Notes under the pieces: model-generated | The model's database searches: none | Seen by the model: the letters and a program-made list of their open reading frames with translations, nothing else | What the model was told of the DNA's origin: nothing | Made by a program: the position numbers and the translations under genes | Origin: Neckera pumila | Lineage: Eukaryota; Streptophyta; Bryopsida; Hypnales; Neckeraceae | DNA: 64,000 nucleotides | NCBI GenBank assembly: GCA_963969595.1 | Contig: OZ018408.1 | Location: forward strand, 48,919,022 to 48,983,021 | Reading direction: 5' to 3' | Shown here: positions 23,329-35,120 of the stretch, in pieces | Numbering within the stretch: the first letter of the stretch is position 1 | Layout: each line of letters opens with the position of its first letter

Positions 23329-24126
23329 CCTCTAAAGTCCTAATTCCCTTGGGAGATAAAACAGATTTTGGGTAGGCTCTTGTGGTCTCAATTTTTGTTG
23401 CAATTTTTTGAATTTTTTTTGAAGATAGAAAAATACATTGGAAAAATACATTGGAAAAAAAATCACAAAAAATCAAAATTAAATTTTGAATTTTTTTTTC
23501 TCTTTGAAAGTATTTTTGTCTACATGGAAAGATTTGACTTATTCTATTTGGACTAGAGATGAGAAAGTTTTGGAAAATCTTGTTTTTTTGTAGAATCTAA
23601 GCATCTTTTAAAAAAACACCTTGTAGGATTCATTTTTTTAATGCAATTCTAAAAAAAATAAAAATAAAAAATTTGATAGATTTAGTTTACTTGCTAAAAC
23701 AATTGCACTACTGAATTTATTGTTTTCAATTCCATCTTAGACCTACCAATTTAGTTTTTCCTTCAATCTCAAACCGACTTCTATTTAACAATTTTTTAAA
23801 GAATGATAATCAAGTTTTTTTTTTTCTAAATTCTTCTATTTTCAACCCAATTTTGGATAGTGTAAAATCTTAAGCTAAGAAGATTCAAAGCCATAAAATC
23901 TAGTCAAACAAGTTGCAACGCTTGATTTGCTTCACTTCAAATGCAAATATCTTACAATTCACTTCGTCAAAGTTAAAAAAAAAATTGACAAATTTCTATA
24001 CTAATTTAGTGTAAGATTTTACAATTTGATATGTAAGAAAAAACCTTTAAATTTTTTTGTACTTTGCGATAGAAATGACAATTTTGAATGGAATTTGATG
24101 AAAACAAGGCCTTGGGACTATAGGGG
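23329..24126. mobile_element. TTAA-bounded element, subfamily A, 798 bp
   Basis: TTAA at 23325-23328 and 24127-24130. Ends are CCTCTAAAGTCC and GGGACTATAGGGG. The interior matches 33802-34735 in the same orientation. At 23737-23739 it has the uninterrupted TTA into which a Tourist-like element inserted in the 13983 copy. Confidence 0.8.
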
Positions 24127-24130
24127 TTAA

Positions 24131-24770
24131 AGTAAGTGCTATTAATGGTGACTTGTCTCTTAAACTCAATCTGATTGAATCTTGCCTAAAATGTACAATT
24201 TCTATTTATAAAAGTCTAGGATCTACTTTGATACCTCTATTTTGTGAGATCTTCAAATTAATAGTTTCTTTATATATGGTCCAAAATCCAATTCCCATAG
24301 AATCTAGAATTTAAATTTGACTCCCAACAGAACCTAGCAAGAATTTAAACAATTTTATACTAGAAAACATGCTCAAATATTTATTTAGGATGGGTTTAGA
24401 TGTAGTTACCTTACAAAATTGCACCATACTCTCCAAATGAATTTCATTCCTCTTAATTATATGTACCTTCATTTAATTGGGTTCACTTGGTAAGGCTTTT
24501 TTGGCATTTTTTTGCAATTGCATTTGAGCAACTTGAGTTCCAGAAATTGAGTTGAATAAGGTATGTGCACCTAAAGTGACACTTTCCTAATTGCAACACC
24601 TATCTAGAGCTATTCAAGATTTCATTGTAGATAGCTGTAGATAGGTGTCGCAATTAGGAGAGTGTCACTTTTAGGTGCACATATCTTATTCATTCATAGC
24701 ATATTTGTTAATTGGCAAATAATAAAATTCACATATTCTCAAATGTGTTGCTTCAAGGTGCTTCTCTGTT
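24131..24770. repeat. Dispersed repeat R, copy 3
   Basis: Aligns with 10200-10560 and 10920-11010 (see that entry). It contains the 24557-24692 MITE. Confidence 0.7.
24557..24692. mobile_element. Small foldback MITE, arms about 58 bp
   Basis: AGGTATGTGCACCTAAAGTG on the left is inverted as CACTTTTAGGTGCACATATC on the right. The arms pair almost completely with a loop of about 20 bp. The corresponding site near 10930 (ttgagttggatagtcattca) lacks it, so it inserted after the repeat duplicated; a TA duplication fits. Confidence 0.75.
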
Positions 24771-25871
24771 GATTGGTAGCCCTAGATTCAAGACATACAA
24801 TGCAAGGCAGTGTTTTTTTTGTTTTTTGGACCAATGGTTATGTGGCCTTTCTTTCAAGAAGGTTCTAAGTTTCTTGGCTCCTTCAGTTTAGGGATTTGAA
24901 TTCAAGGAGGCCAATTTTGAGTATGCAATTTTGATTATGTAATTTTTATATGCAATTTTTTTAATGTGTTGGCTTTGTATGATGGATGAAATAAGATTTT
25001 GGAAACATTGTGGCAACAGTGTGTAGGGCCATCATTACAATCTGACATTTTTTAACATATTTACCCCCTTTTTTTCTATAGGCTTGAAGCTGCCCATTTT
25101 TTGGGGGGAAATTGGGCATTAAATTGCCTAAAAGAAATCGGTGCAAGGGGACTCTATAGGGGCCTAAGCTTTTGACTAAGCACATAGTCTAAATTTGTGG
25201 TAAGTGAACTTTAGTCAATAGTCAAATAACAAGCAACTATACTACGACAGGCTCTATCCCTATAGCACTTACTCACTTTTTGAATAAGGTAACTACAATG
25301 ATTTGTCCTATTTTGGTAGTGCGTGTTACAAAACAAATTTATATAGGTATAACTCTTTTATAAGGGGAGAATTTTCTTACCCATTGTATGTTTATTAGTG
25401 ATATTCATGTTGGAAACTATTACAAATATAAAAGGCAAAAAAAATCCCTCGTAAAAACTTTTAGCCATTTGTAAATTCATTTTGTAACATGCACTAATAG
25501 GACAATTCAATATACTAACACATCTTCATGACATAACATTGCTAACTAGCCTAAACCATTCCCCCTCGGAGACACTAGTTTTCAACTATTGATTGTTTAA
25601 ATCAACCAAAAAGTGACTCCGATCAACGCAACCAAATCAACAAAAAATTTGAATTTTCTACTAGTAACATTGGCATAGATTCATTGAATTTTCTCTAGAT
25701 TCATGGGAGTGAATTTAGTTTAATTTGCAAGGAGCCATTGGTTGGCTTGGAAATTGCAATACTAGTGTCATTGGCTAATTAGGAAGTGTAGAGAATCATT
25801 GGCTTGATAGAAAGTTGCAACGTTGGGAGCTCCCGCTTACTAGAGGAGCAAAAGGGCCCTTCCGAGGTTGA
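24771..25871. other. Gene-free stretch
   Basis: Mixed AT-rich sequence. A piece at about 25285 ('aataaggtaactacaat') resembles the end of the family at 33233-33528. No open frame is convincing. Confidence 0.4.
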
Positions 25872-25875
25872 TTAA

Positions 25876-27100
25876 CTCCTAAAGGCCAATTGTTCGTTGA
25901 ACGAACAATTGAAAATCTGGGTAGGTTCCATTACAAGAATTCTGAACCCTGCAAAGGGCTGCAAGTTTTTGATTTTCGGCACCCCCGCAGTGTAATTACA
26001 GAAAAAATAAAAAAATATTTTTTATTAAAAAAATATTTTTTTTTGAATATTTTTTGAAATAAATAATATAAATAAATAAATAAATAAATAAATAAATATT
26101 TGACTTGGCGCTGATGTGGTGCCATGTCAACACCCAAGTTTTTTAAAATAAAAAATAATCTTTTATTTCTATTTTTTTCCATAATTGCACCTCGGGGGTG
26201 CAAAATTTGCGGCCCCTTCGAGGGCTGAAATTTTTCCTAATGCTATGAAGTCAATTTTGGTCGGATGTTTATAAATTTTGACACAAGGTGTGAACAGGTT
26301 CTCTTTTAGTGGAAATATCATTTTTTTTCAATTGGATCCCAAATCAAATATTATATTGCCTTGAACTTTTTCTGGTAGTCCAAACAATTTGGGCATCTTT
26401 TGCAAGAACGCTCATCAACTTTTGAAATTTGGCACGTATATAACAAATAAAACATGGCATACAATTGTCCAAAATAAAAACAAATTCTGGTTCTCAAATC
26501 ACAGTCTAAGAGGAGTCAAACTCTATTAGCTATATAGGAGTAGTTTCAAAAAAAAACATTTTCTTCTAACTTCAAGCCCTATTATCTTGCAATTTGTAAA
26601 GTCAAAGTCCTTGAAAATTTTCCCACATATTTCAAATTTTTGTCTCTAACTTTTCCTTATTTGGATTTCAAATAAAAATTTCCTCATTGCAAAAGAAATC
26701 ATTAAAAGATGACTAGTATATTGCCAATTCACTTAACCTTTTTGCATTGCAAGGTGATTTAGAGTGAGCTAAATTCCATATTTGCTTTTGAATTTTCTCA
26801 TGAGTGAACCTAACATCATAAACTTATGAATGGCAAAAATTTTACTTTGAGAGGGCTCAAAGGTTGTGAACCCTGTTTTACAAGAATGGAAAAACAAAGT
26901 TTTCAATTCAAAAGTTATAATCTTTCAATGTACACAATCAAATAGGTTGAAATTTTTCCACACATTATCTTTCTTGTTTCACACACTTTCATATAGTTGG
27001 AATTCTAAAAAATAGTTTCAATTTTTAATTTTGGACAATGCATCAAAAATTGGCATTGTTGGCCTTTTCCTCTTCCAAAACACCCTCTTGCCTTTAGGGG
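25876..27100. mobile_element. TTAA-bounded element, subfamily C, 1225 bp with nested insertion
   Basis: TTAA at 25872-25875 and 27101-27104. Ends are CTCCTAAAGGCCAATTG and TTGCCTTTAGGGG. The interior ('gaacaattgaaaatctgg', 'gtcaattttggtcggatgt', 'gacacaaggtgtgaac') recurs at 28012-28771 and 47122-47665. A TIR element occupies 25941-26230. Confidence 0.8.
25941..26230. mobile_element. Nested TIR element, arms about 65 bp
   Basis: 'ctgaaccctgcaaagggctg' through 'cggcacccccgcag' on the left is inverted as 'ctcgggggtg' through 'cgagggctga' on the right. The centre is AT-rich with an (AAAT)n run at about 26070-26099. The element at 28012 lacks it (ggttcatacaagtcaatttt), confirming insertion. The target duplication is too diverged to size. 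Confidence 0.65.
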
Positions 27101-27104
27101 TTAA

Positions 27105-27538
27105 CAATGTTGCATGATAGCTTTTGTTGATGCAAAACCTCCTTTAGGCCGGCGGAGCCAATGCAAAATACAAAATATTGAGCAAAGTGTTTATGAATTT
27201 TGTATTACAGAAGGTCACATAAAAGAGGTCTCATTGTACTATACTATGTGAAATAAGCCTCGTTCTTGTCAGCTTTATATCATAGTACCATAGGTGGACA
27301 ATGGAAACCAAAGAGCCTCTCCCAACAAAGCCATTTGTTGCCATTTGTTGTTTTGCATGTTTTGCGTTGAATAGCCAGCCAGTTTTACTGTTGCTATGGT
27401 GGACAACATCATGGTTGTAACTATGCCCTCGAGACCGAATGCGTGATTTGACTGGATCTAATGTATTCACAGCTGGAATGGGATAAAATTCACTTTGGTT
27501 ATTGGAAAAGGCAGGGTAGTATGCTAAAAGCTTCAATT
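27105..27538. other. Gene-free stretch
   Basis: Less AT-rich than neighbours. The minus frame at 27231-27536 shows no recognisable domain. Confidence 0.35.
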
Positions 27539-28007
27539 TGAGTACATCGAAATGATGATTTAGTATGGTCTAAACTATTCATCACAAGGACATACTATTC
27601 AACATCAGTTGTAATTTAGGGCCCGTTTACATGCTAGCCAAGGAATATAATTAAGAACTCGACATGTATTAGATTCTCTCAAGATTGACTAGAATCTACC
27701 AATAGGGTTGTCTACCGATATTGTTTGAAAATTGAGCTCTTCCTTTTTTGTTGCCCACCTTAGCAAAACAACTGGTTGAACCAATTTTGTCTTATTACTT
27801 GGATTAGGCGTAGAGTTGCCTACCCAGCCAGCATGTAAGCATGCCCTTAGTGGTGATGTTATAGCATTTGTAGTGTGCAAGGAGGGCGTTGTTAGATTGG
27901 TCACACTAATATTTATATTAAACAATTATTCACCCATACTAAATAATCATTTTGGTGTACTATTCAAGAATTTTATATAAAAAATTTGAAGTACCTCTGA
28001 GTTAAAG
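27539..28007. repeat. Dispersed repeat S, copy 2
   Basis: Homologous to 13740-13978 and carries a Tourist-like insertion. Both copies are followed directly by a TTAA-type terminus, so the larger repeat probably included that junction. Confidence 0.7.
27619..27846. mobile_element. Tourist-like MITE, 228 bp, TTA target duplication
   Basis: Ends are GGGCCCGTTTACATGC and GCATGTAAGCATGCCC, with TTA at 27616-27618 and 27847-27849. The paralogous site near 13817 is uninterrupted. Confidence 0.75.
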
Positions 28008-28011
28008 CTAA

Positions 28012-28771
28012 CCCCTAAAGGACCAAGTGTCCGTTCAATGAACACTTGAAAACTTGGACAGGTTCATACAAGTCAATTTTGGTGACATGTTCACAAAATT
28101 TTGACATAAGTTGTGAACATCTACCCCCTTAGTAGGAAATATCATTTTTTTTTCCGATTGGGTGTTTGGATCAAAAGTTATGTTGCCCAAATTTTTTGGG
28201 AGCAATTCAAGCAATTTAAGCATCTTTGGGCATCTTTTGCTAAAACGCTCATTGACTTTTGAAATTTGGCATGATTATAATTAGTTAAATATGGCATAAT
28301 TTGTCCAAAAAAATCACACCAAATGTTTGTCTCGATTGTTTTGGATTTCAAATTATAAAATTTCTTCATTGCACAAGAAATCATTAACATATGATTAGTA
28401 TATTGCCAAATTCTTTGCATTGCTGAGTGATTTTGGATAAGCTAAACTCTATAATTGCTTTTGAAACTTTACATAAGTGTGTCTAAAGCAAGATTTAAAA
28501 TTTAGTGGTGGAAATATTCAAATTCATCAAGAGCAAAAAAATTTACTCCATGTAGGGGCTCAAAGTTTATTGGTCTCATTTCATAAGTTTAAAAAAGTTT
28601 TTTTCTTTCACCTCAAACGTTACAATCTTTCAAAATAACCTCTTATCTTATTTGAAACCATTAAATGAAATACCTAAACCCTGTAAGATGCATGTACCTT
28701 GTTCAATTTTGAATGGTTGCCTAAATAGCATAAATTTTTTCTTAAGTCTTGCCTAATCTTATTTTTTCACT
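28012..28771. repeat. Subfamily C element, left end and interior only
   Basis: CTAACCCCTAAAGGACCAAG at 28008 is the left end. The interior matches 25876-27100. No right end is found before the next copy begins at 28772. Confidence 0.65.
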
Positions 28772-28775
28772 TTAA

Positions 28776-29667
28776 CCCCTAAAGGCCAAGGCATCTTCTA
28801 AGTTTGAAACCACTAAAAACGGCCACTTTTGCTACGATCACTCAAGAAACAAAAAAGACAATTTTTTTAGAATCTAATCGTAGGATCTTATACTTCACTT
28901 GTCTCAAATCATGTGGTAAGTTTTTTATGAAATTTGACCATACATATTAGATGATATTAGCATTTGAAGTTGGAAAAATAAAAAAATTTGAATGTTAGCG
29001 TGCAATTTCAGATGACTTTGACCGCCATTTGTGAAAATCTTTTGCGCTACGGACCATAGGATTAGAAAAAATTTGTTGAACATTTGAATTGAGAATTGGA
29101 ATGTCAAAACCTAATTCTTACATATAAAAAAATTGTTACGTAGAAATAAGTCCAAGATTGAACAAAACACTAAATTATTAGTAGCTCTAAGAAGGAATTG
29201 AAACATCATAATTCCAACGGTGAGGTTGTTCTTAAAAACAAGCTTCATCCTATCAAAAAAAATTTACAAAAATTTGAAAATTGCATTCAAAAATAAATTC
29301 TATAAAATGTTTTTGAAGAAGATACGTAGATTATCCAAAAAACGAGATTGTCCATAACTTTCTCATTGTTAGTCCAAATAGAAAGAATCAAAGCTTCAAA
29401 TGTAGAAAAAAACATAATCATCTAGATAAAAAATTAAAAATTAAAAATATTCATTTTTTTTTTCCTATCCAACAAACTGCTTATTAGACTTTCCACGATG
29501 GCATAACTTTTTCTCTTGGGCACCAGTTGAAAAAAGATTATATTTTTAGAAGATAATATTATTTTTTATCTTCAAAAAAATTTCAAAAAATAAAGTCAAA
29601 ATTTGAAGTCACACAAGCCTATCTAAAATCCCAAGTATCTCTCAAGGGGACTTTGGGCCTTTAGGGG
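28776..29667. mobile_element. TTAA-bounded element, subfamily A, 892 bp
   Basis: TTAA at 28772-28775 and 29668-29671. Ends are CCCCTAAAGGCCAAGG and GGGCCTTTAGGGG. The interior is colinear with 39385-40300 ('accgccatttgtg', 'gaattgaaacatcataattc', 'gattgtccataactttctc'). Confidence 0.85.
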
Positions 29668-29671
29668 TTAA

Positions 29672-30362
29672 TTAAGTATTCGACATTTAAGTGTTGAAGC
29701 TGCTAGCAAAGTACAATAATATAAATTGTAAATATTTGGAGTCACAGCTTAGTCAATAATATATCATTCAATAAAAAATTTAAATTCATGACATTCTTAC
29801 CAGAAATGCTAAAAAGAACTATGATTCCACTCACTAGAGAATCTTGGAAAAAAATATTTCTCTCTAGTTTTTTTCACTAATGAAGTTGATTAAATTGTGA
29901 AAAATTCAAAAAATATTTTTTAGAAACAATAAAAATTTATTTTATCCAATTTTGTATTTATGCATTTATACCACAACATGTCCAAATTATGCTTAAAATT
30001 TCTAATTCCTCAATTAGCTTTGGCAATGGATACCTTCGGGTACAAGATCTTGAATAAAAAAAGTCATCATCATTCATTTTCAAAATCAGATTTTTGATGT
30101 TGAAACCAGACTTCAAGAAGAATTCACTTAAAAATACTACTAAAAATAATAATTTGATAAGGTCTTATTTAATTTCAAAGTTTTTTTGACACCAAAATTT
30201 GGCGCCTTGGGCATTTAGGGTTTTTAATTTGTCAAATAGTAATGACATATTTTGTAAGTGTACAAAACATTTCAAGAGCCACTATGTATAGGTATTTTTT
30301 TATTTCTTATTAGATTTCTTGTTTGTACATAATAAAATATACAACCCCTTTAAGATATAAGG
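29672..30362. repeat. AT-rich stretch with truncated subfamily B right end
   Basis: 30000-30217 matches the right half of subfamily B, ending CCTTGGGCATTTAGGG without a following TTAA. The rest is unrecognised. Confidence 0.5.
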
Positions 30363-30653
30363 AAGGGTTCTCTAAAAGTGACTTCTAATAGAAAGGTACA
30401 TTTTGTTTTTTTCAATGTACCAATAGTGTACATTTTCAGAGCGAGTTGCATTCAGTGATCCCTTTGTTTCGACTTCAAAAATACATAACTAATTCCACAA
30501 AAGCCCAGAAGATATGAAACGATTTAGGTTCGATGCCAATTCCATTTTTCTTTGTCTGGAATTTTATTTATAGAAAATTGTTTTAAAGAATTAGCTCGCT
30601 TTCCAAATACAATCAGCTCTTAAAAGGTTGCTTTCAAGAGCAGACTACCCTGT
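30363..30653. mobile_element. Degenerate TIR element related to 20583-20981
   Basis: Left GGGTTCTCTAAAAGTGAC and right GCTTTCAAGAGCAGACTACC are loosely inverted. The interior ('ttcgacttcaaaaatacata', 'agaagatatgaaacgattta') is shared with 41255-41330. Confidence 0.45.
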
Positions 30654-31341
30654 TAATTCTAAAAAGGTAACAACATCATTTAAAGGGTAAATTCCAAAAA
30701 ACACTCCCTAATGCAATTGATAATGGTTTCTCTTTATTCTCACGCCCGTCATTATCTTTCCTAGACCTCAAAGTATAAATGGCCCGCAACTTGGCTTACA
30801 ATATAAAAATTTGTTATTGTCATACATTTTTCCACATTGTTCAACCTTCCCTTGTTTTCATAAAAAGTTGTTTTTATGGTAGAATCATTTCCTCTCCCTC
30901 TTTTCATAATGCCAAAAAGTCCACTTGAGGTTTGGACATCCGACTTTGCATTGATTCAATTTGTCCAAAAAAGCACCTGGCACAGTGCGGGCCTTGTGGA
31001 ATGCCCCGCCATTTGTTGTTATAGAGCTTGCACTATAGATGCTCTTAGAACAAATTGTCCCATCCTTCCAAATATAATAATAATAAGCTAGTAATAAGGC
31101 TTTTTTTCTTGACAAAATAGTGCTAGATTGCATTGTGAAAAAATAATTTGGCTAAAAAATGATGATATACTGTGAAGTTTTTCCACTAGAAAACTTCAAA
31201 TTAAAAAATAAAACCCGAAATAAAATCTTGTCTTAAATTGCAAGATTGTAGACAGAAACAAAATTATGTGTATGTGTTGTGTGCTAATGTGATACTTCTA
31301 TTCAATATGTAGATGAATGCTGAAATTTGGGAACACCATGG
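30654..31341. other. Gene-free stretch
   Basis: No gene seen. A possible GATGCTCTTA end of a GAGCAT-type element is present at about 31038. Confidence 0.35.
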
Positions 31342-31345
31342 TTAA

Positions 31346-31992
31346 CCCCAAAATGACCCTAAGGTCAGAATGTGTCCTCGACCAGTTTTTGAAGTTAAAT
31401 AAAACCTTACCAAATTATTGGTTTTAATAGTTTATATTTTTTGAATTTTTTTTTTGAAGTTTAGTTTTAGCTTCAAAAATCTGATTTTGAAAATGATTGA
31501 CTAGGAATTTTCTATTCAAGATTTTGTGCACGGGTTTATATTGCAATCTTGACTTTTTGTAGTGTTGAGGGCTCTTGCAACTGAGCCTCAAACACACTAG
31601 ATCTTTGAGAAAAAATCACATTAGAAATACATTTAAAAAAATTGTAGAGTAGATTTTGAGAAGTCATAAATTGATTGGGGTTATGCATGTTAGGCCCTTT
31701 AACCTCATACTCTTTTGCTGCCCAACTTTTTAGATTTGACATGTTGAAAGAGGATTAACAGACTTCAAATCACTTTCATAGTTTTAACACCCTCATGATC
31801 AAACATTATAATCTTTCAATCCGTAAGATATATTGTTGTGTTTTCTTTTCTAATGTGATCTCTAACATGTCTAGTTTGATTTTATATGGTTACAATTTAA
31901 AAAGAATTGACCCAATTTATAAAAAAATTGACTTTTTGTTCAATTTCGAGCACATTCTTAGAAGCTCAGGAAATTCTAGGGTCATTTGGGGG
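31346..31992. mobile_element. TTAA-bounded element, subfamily B, inverted, 647 bp
   Basis: TTAA at 31342-31345 and 31993-31996. Ends are CCCCAAAATGACCCTAAGG and CCTAGGGTCATTTGGGGG, a long matching TIR in which the usual CTAAATG has become CAAAATGA on both sides. The interior is the reverse of 16627-17259. Confidence 0.8.
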
Positions 31993-32059
31993 TTAATATT
32001 GCCACTTTGGCCCTTCCTACAAATAAAATAAAACTGCTTAGCAGACTCCCCTTCATCCT

Positions 32060-32237
32060 GTGTGTGTGTGTGAAAAGGCCCTGTGGCCCCCCGCCGAACC
32101 TTGTACGGAACTGATGTGAGAAGGCCCCCCAAATCCCCCGAATCATTGATGGGGCGACCAGCCCATTCCCTTGGGGACCGGAGGACGGAAATCCCCATGG
32201 GAGGTGAGACCAACCGAATGCTTTCCGGCATGTGGAC
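32060..32237. repeat. GC-rich repeat T, copy 2
   Basis: See 21905-22095. The flanking (TG)n at about 32059-32071 corresponds to the (CA)n in copy 1, which lies on the same side but opposite strand composition. Confidence 0.5.
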
Positions 32238-32242
32238 TAATA

Positions 32243-32683
32243 AGGTAAGAGACCCCATTGCGGTCAGAATTAGGAGTGTGCCTACATGCCATTGCTGAAA
32301 TTTTTCAAATTTTTTCCCACACAAAGATAAGTGTGAGAGACAGTGAAGGCATTTGAAATTGTATTTTTTGGACCAAGTATGAATTAGTTCTGAATTTTTG
32401 AAGTGATCAGCTCATAGGAGTCTGTAGGCTACTTCATGACCAACAAAATCTGAATCCAATATGGTCATCTTCCTACCCAATGTAGTCACAACATTTTCAA
32501 ACATGGAAGACCTAAAAAGTCAATTTTTACAAAGAATTTTACACTGAAAAGTTGGAAGTACCTATTGAGGTCACTAATTACTCCATAACTACCATGTAAG
32601 GCATTGATTGTGGTCTAAAAAACCACAATGGGGTCATTAGGTGTCCATCATGGGTCATTTGACCGCAATGGGGTCATTTACCT
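32243..32683. mobile_element. TIR element family M, copy 1
   Basis: The left TAAGGTAAGAGACCCCATTG, then CGGTCA, is inverted at the right as TGACCGCAATGGGGTC, then ATTTACCTTA. The interior is shared, inverted, with 35121-35565. Flanking TA suggests a TA or TAA duplication. No transposase is present. Confidence 0.7.
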
Positions 32684-32768
32684 TATGCGCGCCTACGCTT
32701 GGATTTCCTGTAAAAAGAGAGCCTGCCCCAGTCCCAAGGGCAGGGGCACGTAGTCGAGGCTCTTCTTA

Positions 32769-32985
32769 GAGCCCGTTTCCATGGGGGCCTGGAGGGGTCC
32801 AGAACTGGATCTCAGGCTCCAACGCTGTTGTAGCCGCAAATAGCGCTGGAAGGATCGGAGCGTTGACTGGAGCTTTTTTTCTAAACTCTACATCAGATGA
32901 ACATTCTAAAAATTTCCCTCCAGTTGCCCGTGGTCAGCTGAGATCCCCCCCCCCTCCAGTTGCGGCCCTCTGTGGAAACTGGCCC
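32769..32985. mobile_element. Tourist-like MITE, 217 bp, TTA target duplication
   Basis: Ends are GAGCCCGTTTCCATGG and TGTGGAAACTGGCCC, with TTA at 32766-32768 and 32986-32988. It is GC-rich and belongs with the elements at 14530 and 27619 by its GGGCC..TTTNCA ends. Confidence 0.65.
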
Positions 32986-33232
32986 TTATTAATAAGTTGA
33001 GGCTTGGATGTCCTGTCCACCCCTGCCTAGACTTAATTTAAGTTACTCACTATATGGACACCTGCACTATTATTAATAAAATGAATTGTATTTGCAAGGG
33101 GGACCATATGTAGATCCCCCGAGGGAGGGCCACATGGGCATCTTCCGTAGTAAGTTAGTGAAGGGGAACCACATGGGGCATGGGCCTCACTTTGGGGCAG
33201 GCAGCTTGCATCGGCAGGACACGAAGTTCCTG
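32986..33232. other. Gene-free spacer between small elements
   Basis: Moderately GC-rich; nothing recognised. Confidence 0.35.
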
Positions 33233-33528
33233 TAAGGTAACTGCACCTTAAATTGCACAGTTAAGCAATTTCTCCTGATTCAACATGGGCTTCACTATTA
33301 TATTGAATTTTTTTTGTGGGGTCCCATTGGTTGTCAAAAGGGGATTCTAGATTCTCTTAGAATGCATTTTTTGGACACCGTGTGAATAAACTACAAATTT
33401 TCAAAATGTTGAGAATAGGTGTACCCAAAAGTGATCATAGAGTCATATGAATAGTGGGAGTACATTTTAGGCAAGAATATCCGTTGTGCCCTTTTAAAGA
33501 CTGTGCAATTTAAGGTGTAGTTACCTTA
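33233..33528. mobile_element. TIR element family N, copy 1, about 296 bp
   Basis: TAAGGTAACTGCACCTTAAA with TTGCACAG on the left is inverted as CTGTGCAA with TTTAAGGTGTAGTTACCTTA on the right. A reverse-orientation copy is at 60716-61011, and degenerate pieces lie in repeat R. Confidence 0.75.
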
Positions 33529-33709
33529 CTCAGTGGCACTAGTTGCATGGTCACCATCCATTTGGCACGAGCCAACGTCACAAAATCTTTTCAGTTCCCT
33601 GAAACAGACCTGTACTTGTACTTTGCAAATTTTAGAGCACCGCAAGTGTTTTATTTTTCATTTAAAAATGATGGTGTTCAGTTAGGGACAGTTCAGGGCA
33701 TAATAATAA

Positions 33710-33797
33710 GAGCATGCCCACCCGTCCAGCATAATGGATGACTTGTTGAACATGGTTGGCAAAACTGCCCCACCTGTTTGGCAAATTGGATGACCTG
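33710..33797. mobile_element. Left end of a GAGCATGCCCAC (Harbinger-like) element
   Basis: TAA followed by GAGCATGCCCACCC, the same terminus as the element at 60213. It is interrupted at 33798 by a TTAA-bounded element; sequence after 34740 ('gccagccaaggcgcggcttg') may continue it, but no right end is seen. Confidence 0.5.
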
Positions 33798-33801
33798 TTA
33801 A

Positions 33802-34735
33802 CCCCTAAAGGACCATTGTCCCTTTGGGGGACAAATGCGTTTTTGGGCAGGTACCTACGGGCTGAAATTTTCTCTTGATTTTTTGAAACTTTTATTGGAG
33901 GTAGAAAATCTGATTAGCTTTGTGGGAATATAATTTTTTTCACAATCGGTGCCCGGGAACAAAAGTTATGACCAAATAAGCTCAAAACAGGGGACGGCGG
34001 GCAGTCCGGGCAGCAAAAAAAAAATGGACAAAAATTTGAATTTTTTTTTTTAAATATTTTTTTTCTCATAGATTATATTTTTGTCTATTTGGAAAGCTTT
34101 TATTCATTTCATTTGGATTTGTTATGAGAAAGTTATGGACATTCTTGTTTTTCAGGCAATTAGAGCATCTTCTTGAAAAAAATAACTTCTAGGATGCATT
34201 TCTGAATGCAATTTTTCAAATTTTTCAGTTTTTTTCTTCTTCCATGGTTTATATTACTTGTTAGAACGATCTCACCATTGGAATTAGTGCATTTTAATTC
34301 CATCTAAAATATATGAATATTTTAGATTTTCCTTCTATCTCGCACCTACTTCTACTTAACAATTTTTTAAAGAATGATAACTAAGTTTTTTTGAACTTTT
34401 TTTTTCCCCTAGACTCTCATCTCAATTCTACACTACAAAGATTTAAAGCTCAAAACTCTGTAGTGCAAAAATTTTAAGCTAGAAATGTTCAAAGTCAAAA
34501 AATCTAGTCCCGCAATGTGCTGAAAAACTTGTTTTCTTCACTTTAAACGCAGATATCTTGCAATCTGTGCGATCAAAAATTCTGAAATTTTTTCCACATA
34601 CTCTTATACTAGTTAGGTGTAAGATCCTACGGTTAGATGTGAAAAAAAAATATTTTTCAAATTTTTTTACTTTTTGCTATAGAAATGGCAGTTTTGAATG
34701 TTTTTGGCAGAAAAAGGGCCTCGGTCCTTTAGGGG
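33802..34735. mobile_element. TTAA-bounded element, subfamily A, 934 bp
   Basis: TTAA at 33798-33801 and 34736-34739. Ends are CCCCTAAAGGACCATTG and TCGGTCCTTTAGGGG. The left arm includes GGGCAGGTACCTACGGG; the right arm includes 'gtaagatcctacggttagat'. This is one of the best-preserved copies. Confidence 0.88.
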
Positions 34736-34739
34736 TTAA

Positions 34740-35120
34740 GCGGAAGAGCCTCTCAAGCTCCTCTAGTTTGCAAATGGGTGTCATTTTGCCAGCCAAGGCG
34801 CGGCTTGCAAACCGGCTTGCAACTGACAACGTACGACAAGGAATCCCGCAATTTCCCCGACAAACGGCTTACTGAAGTGAATTTGTAATTGCATACAATG
34901 TTACCAAATTGTGGTAATATCAATGAACTCAGAAGCAGCCTGGATTGATTCCATTTCCTGCGATTCACGTTCTTTGCAGATTGTTGATGCAATTGAGAAT
35001 TCACAATGCATTTGAGAATGGATGAAGCTGTTGGTGTAAAAAAATTTCTGGAAATTGTGAAAATGCATTACCCAAATTATTGCTCTACCTAGTCAACACA
35101 ACTCCTTCTGCAATCCCATG
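34740..35120. other. Gene-free spacer
   Basis: Possible remainder of the interrupted GAGCAT element (to about 34830), then unrecognised sequence. Confidence 0.35.
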
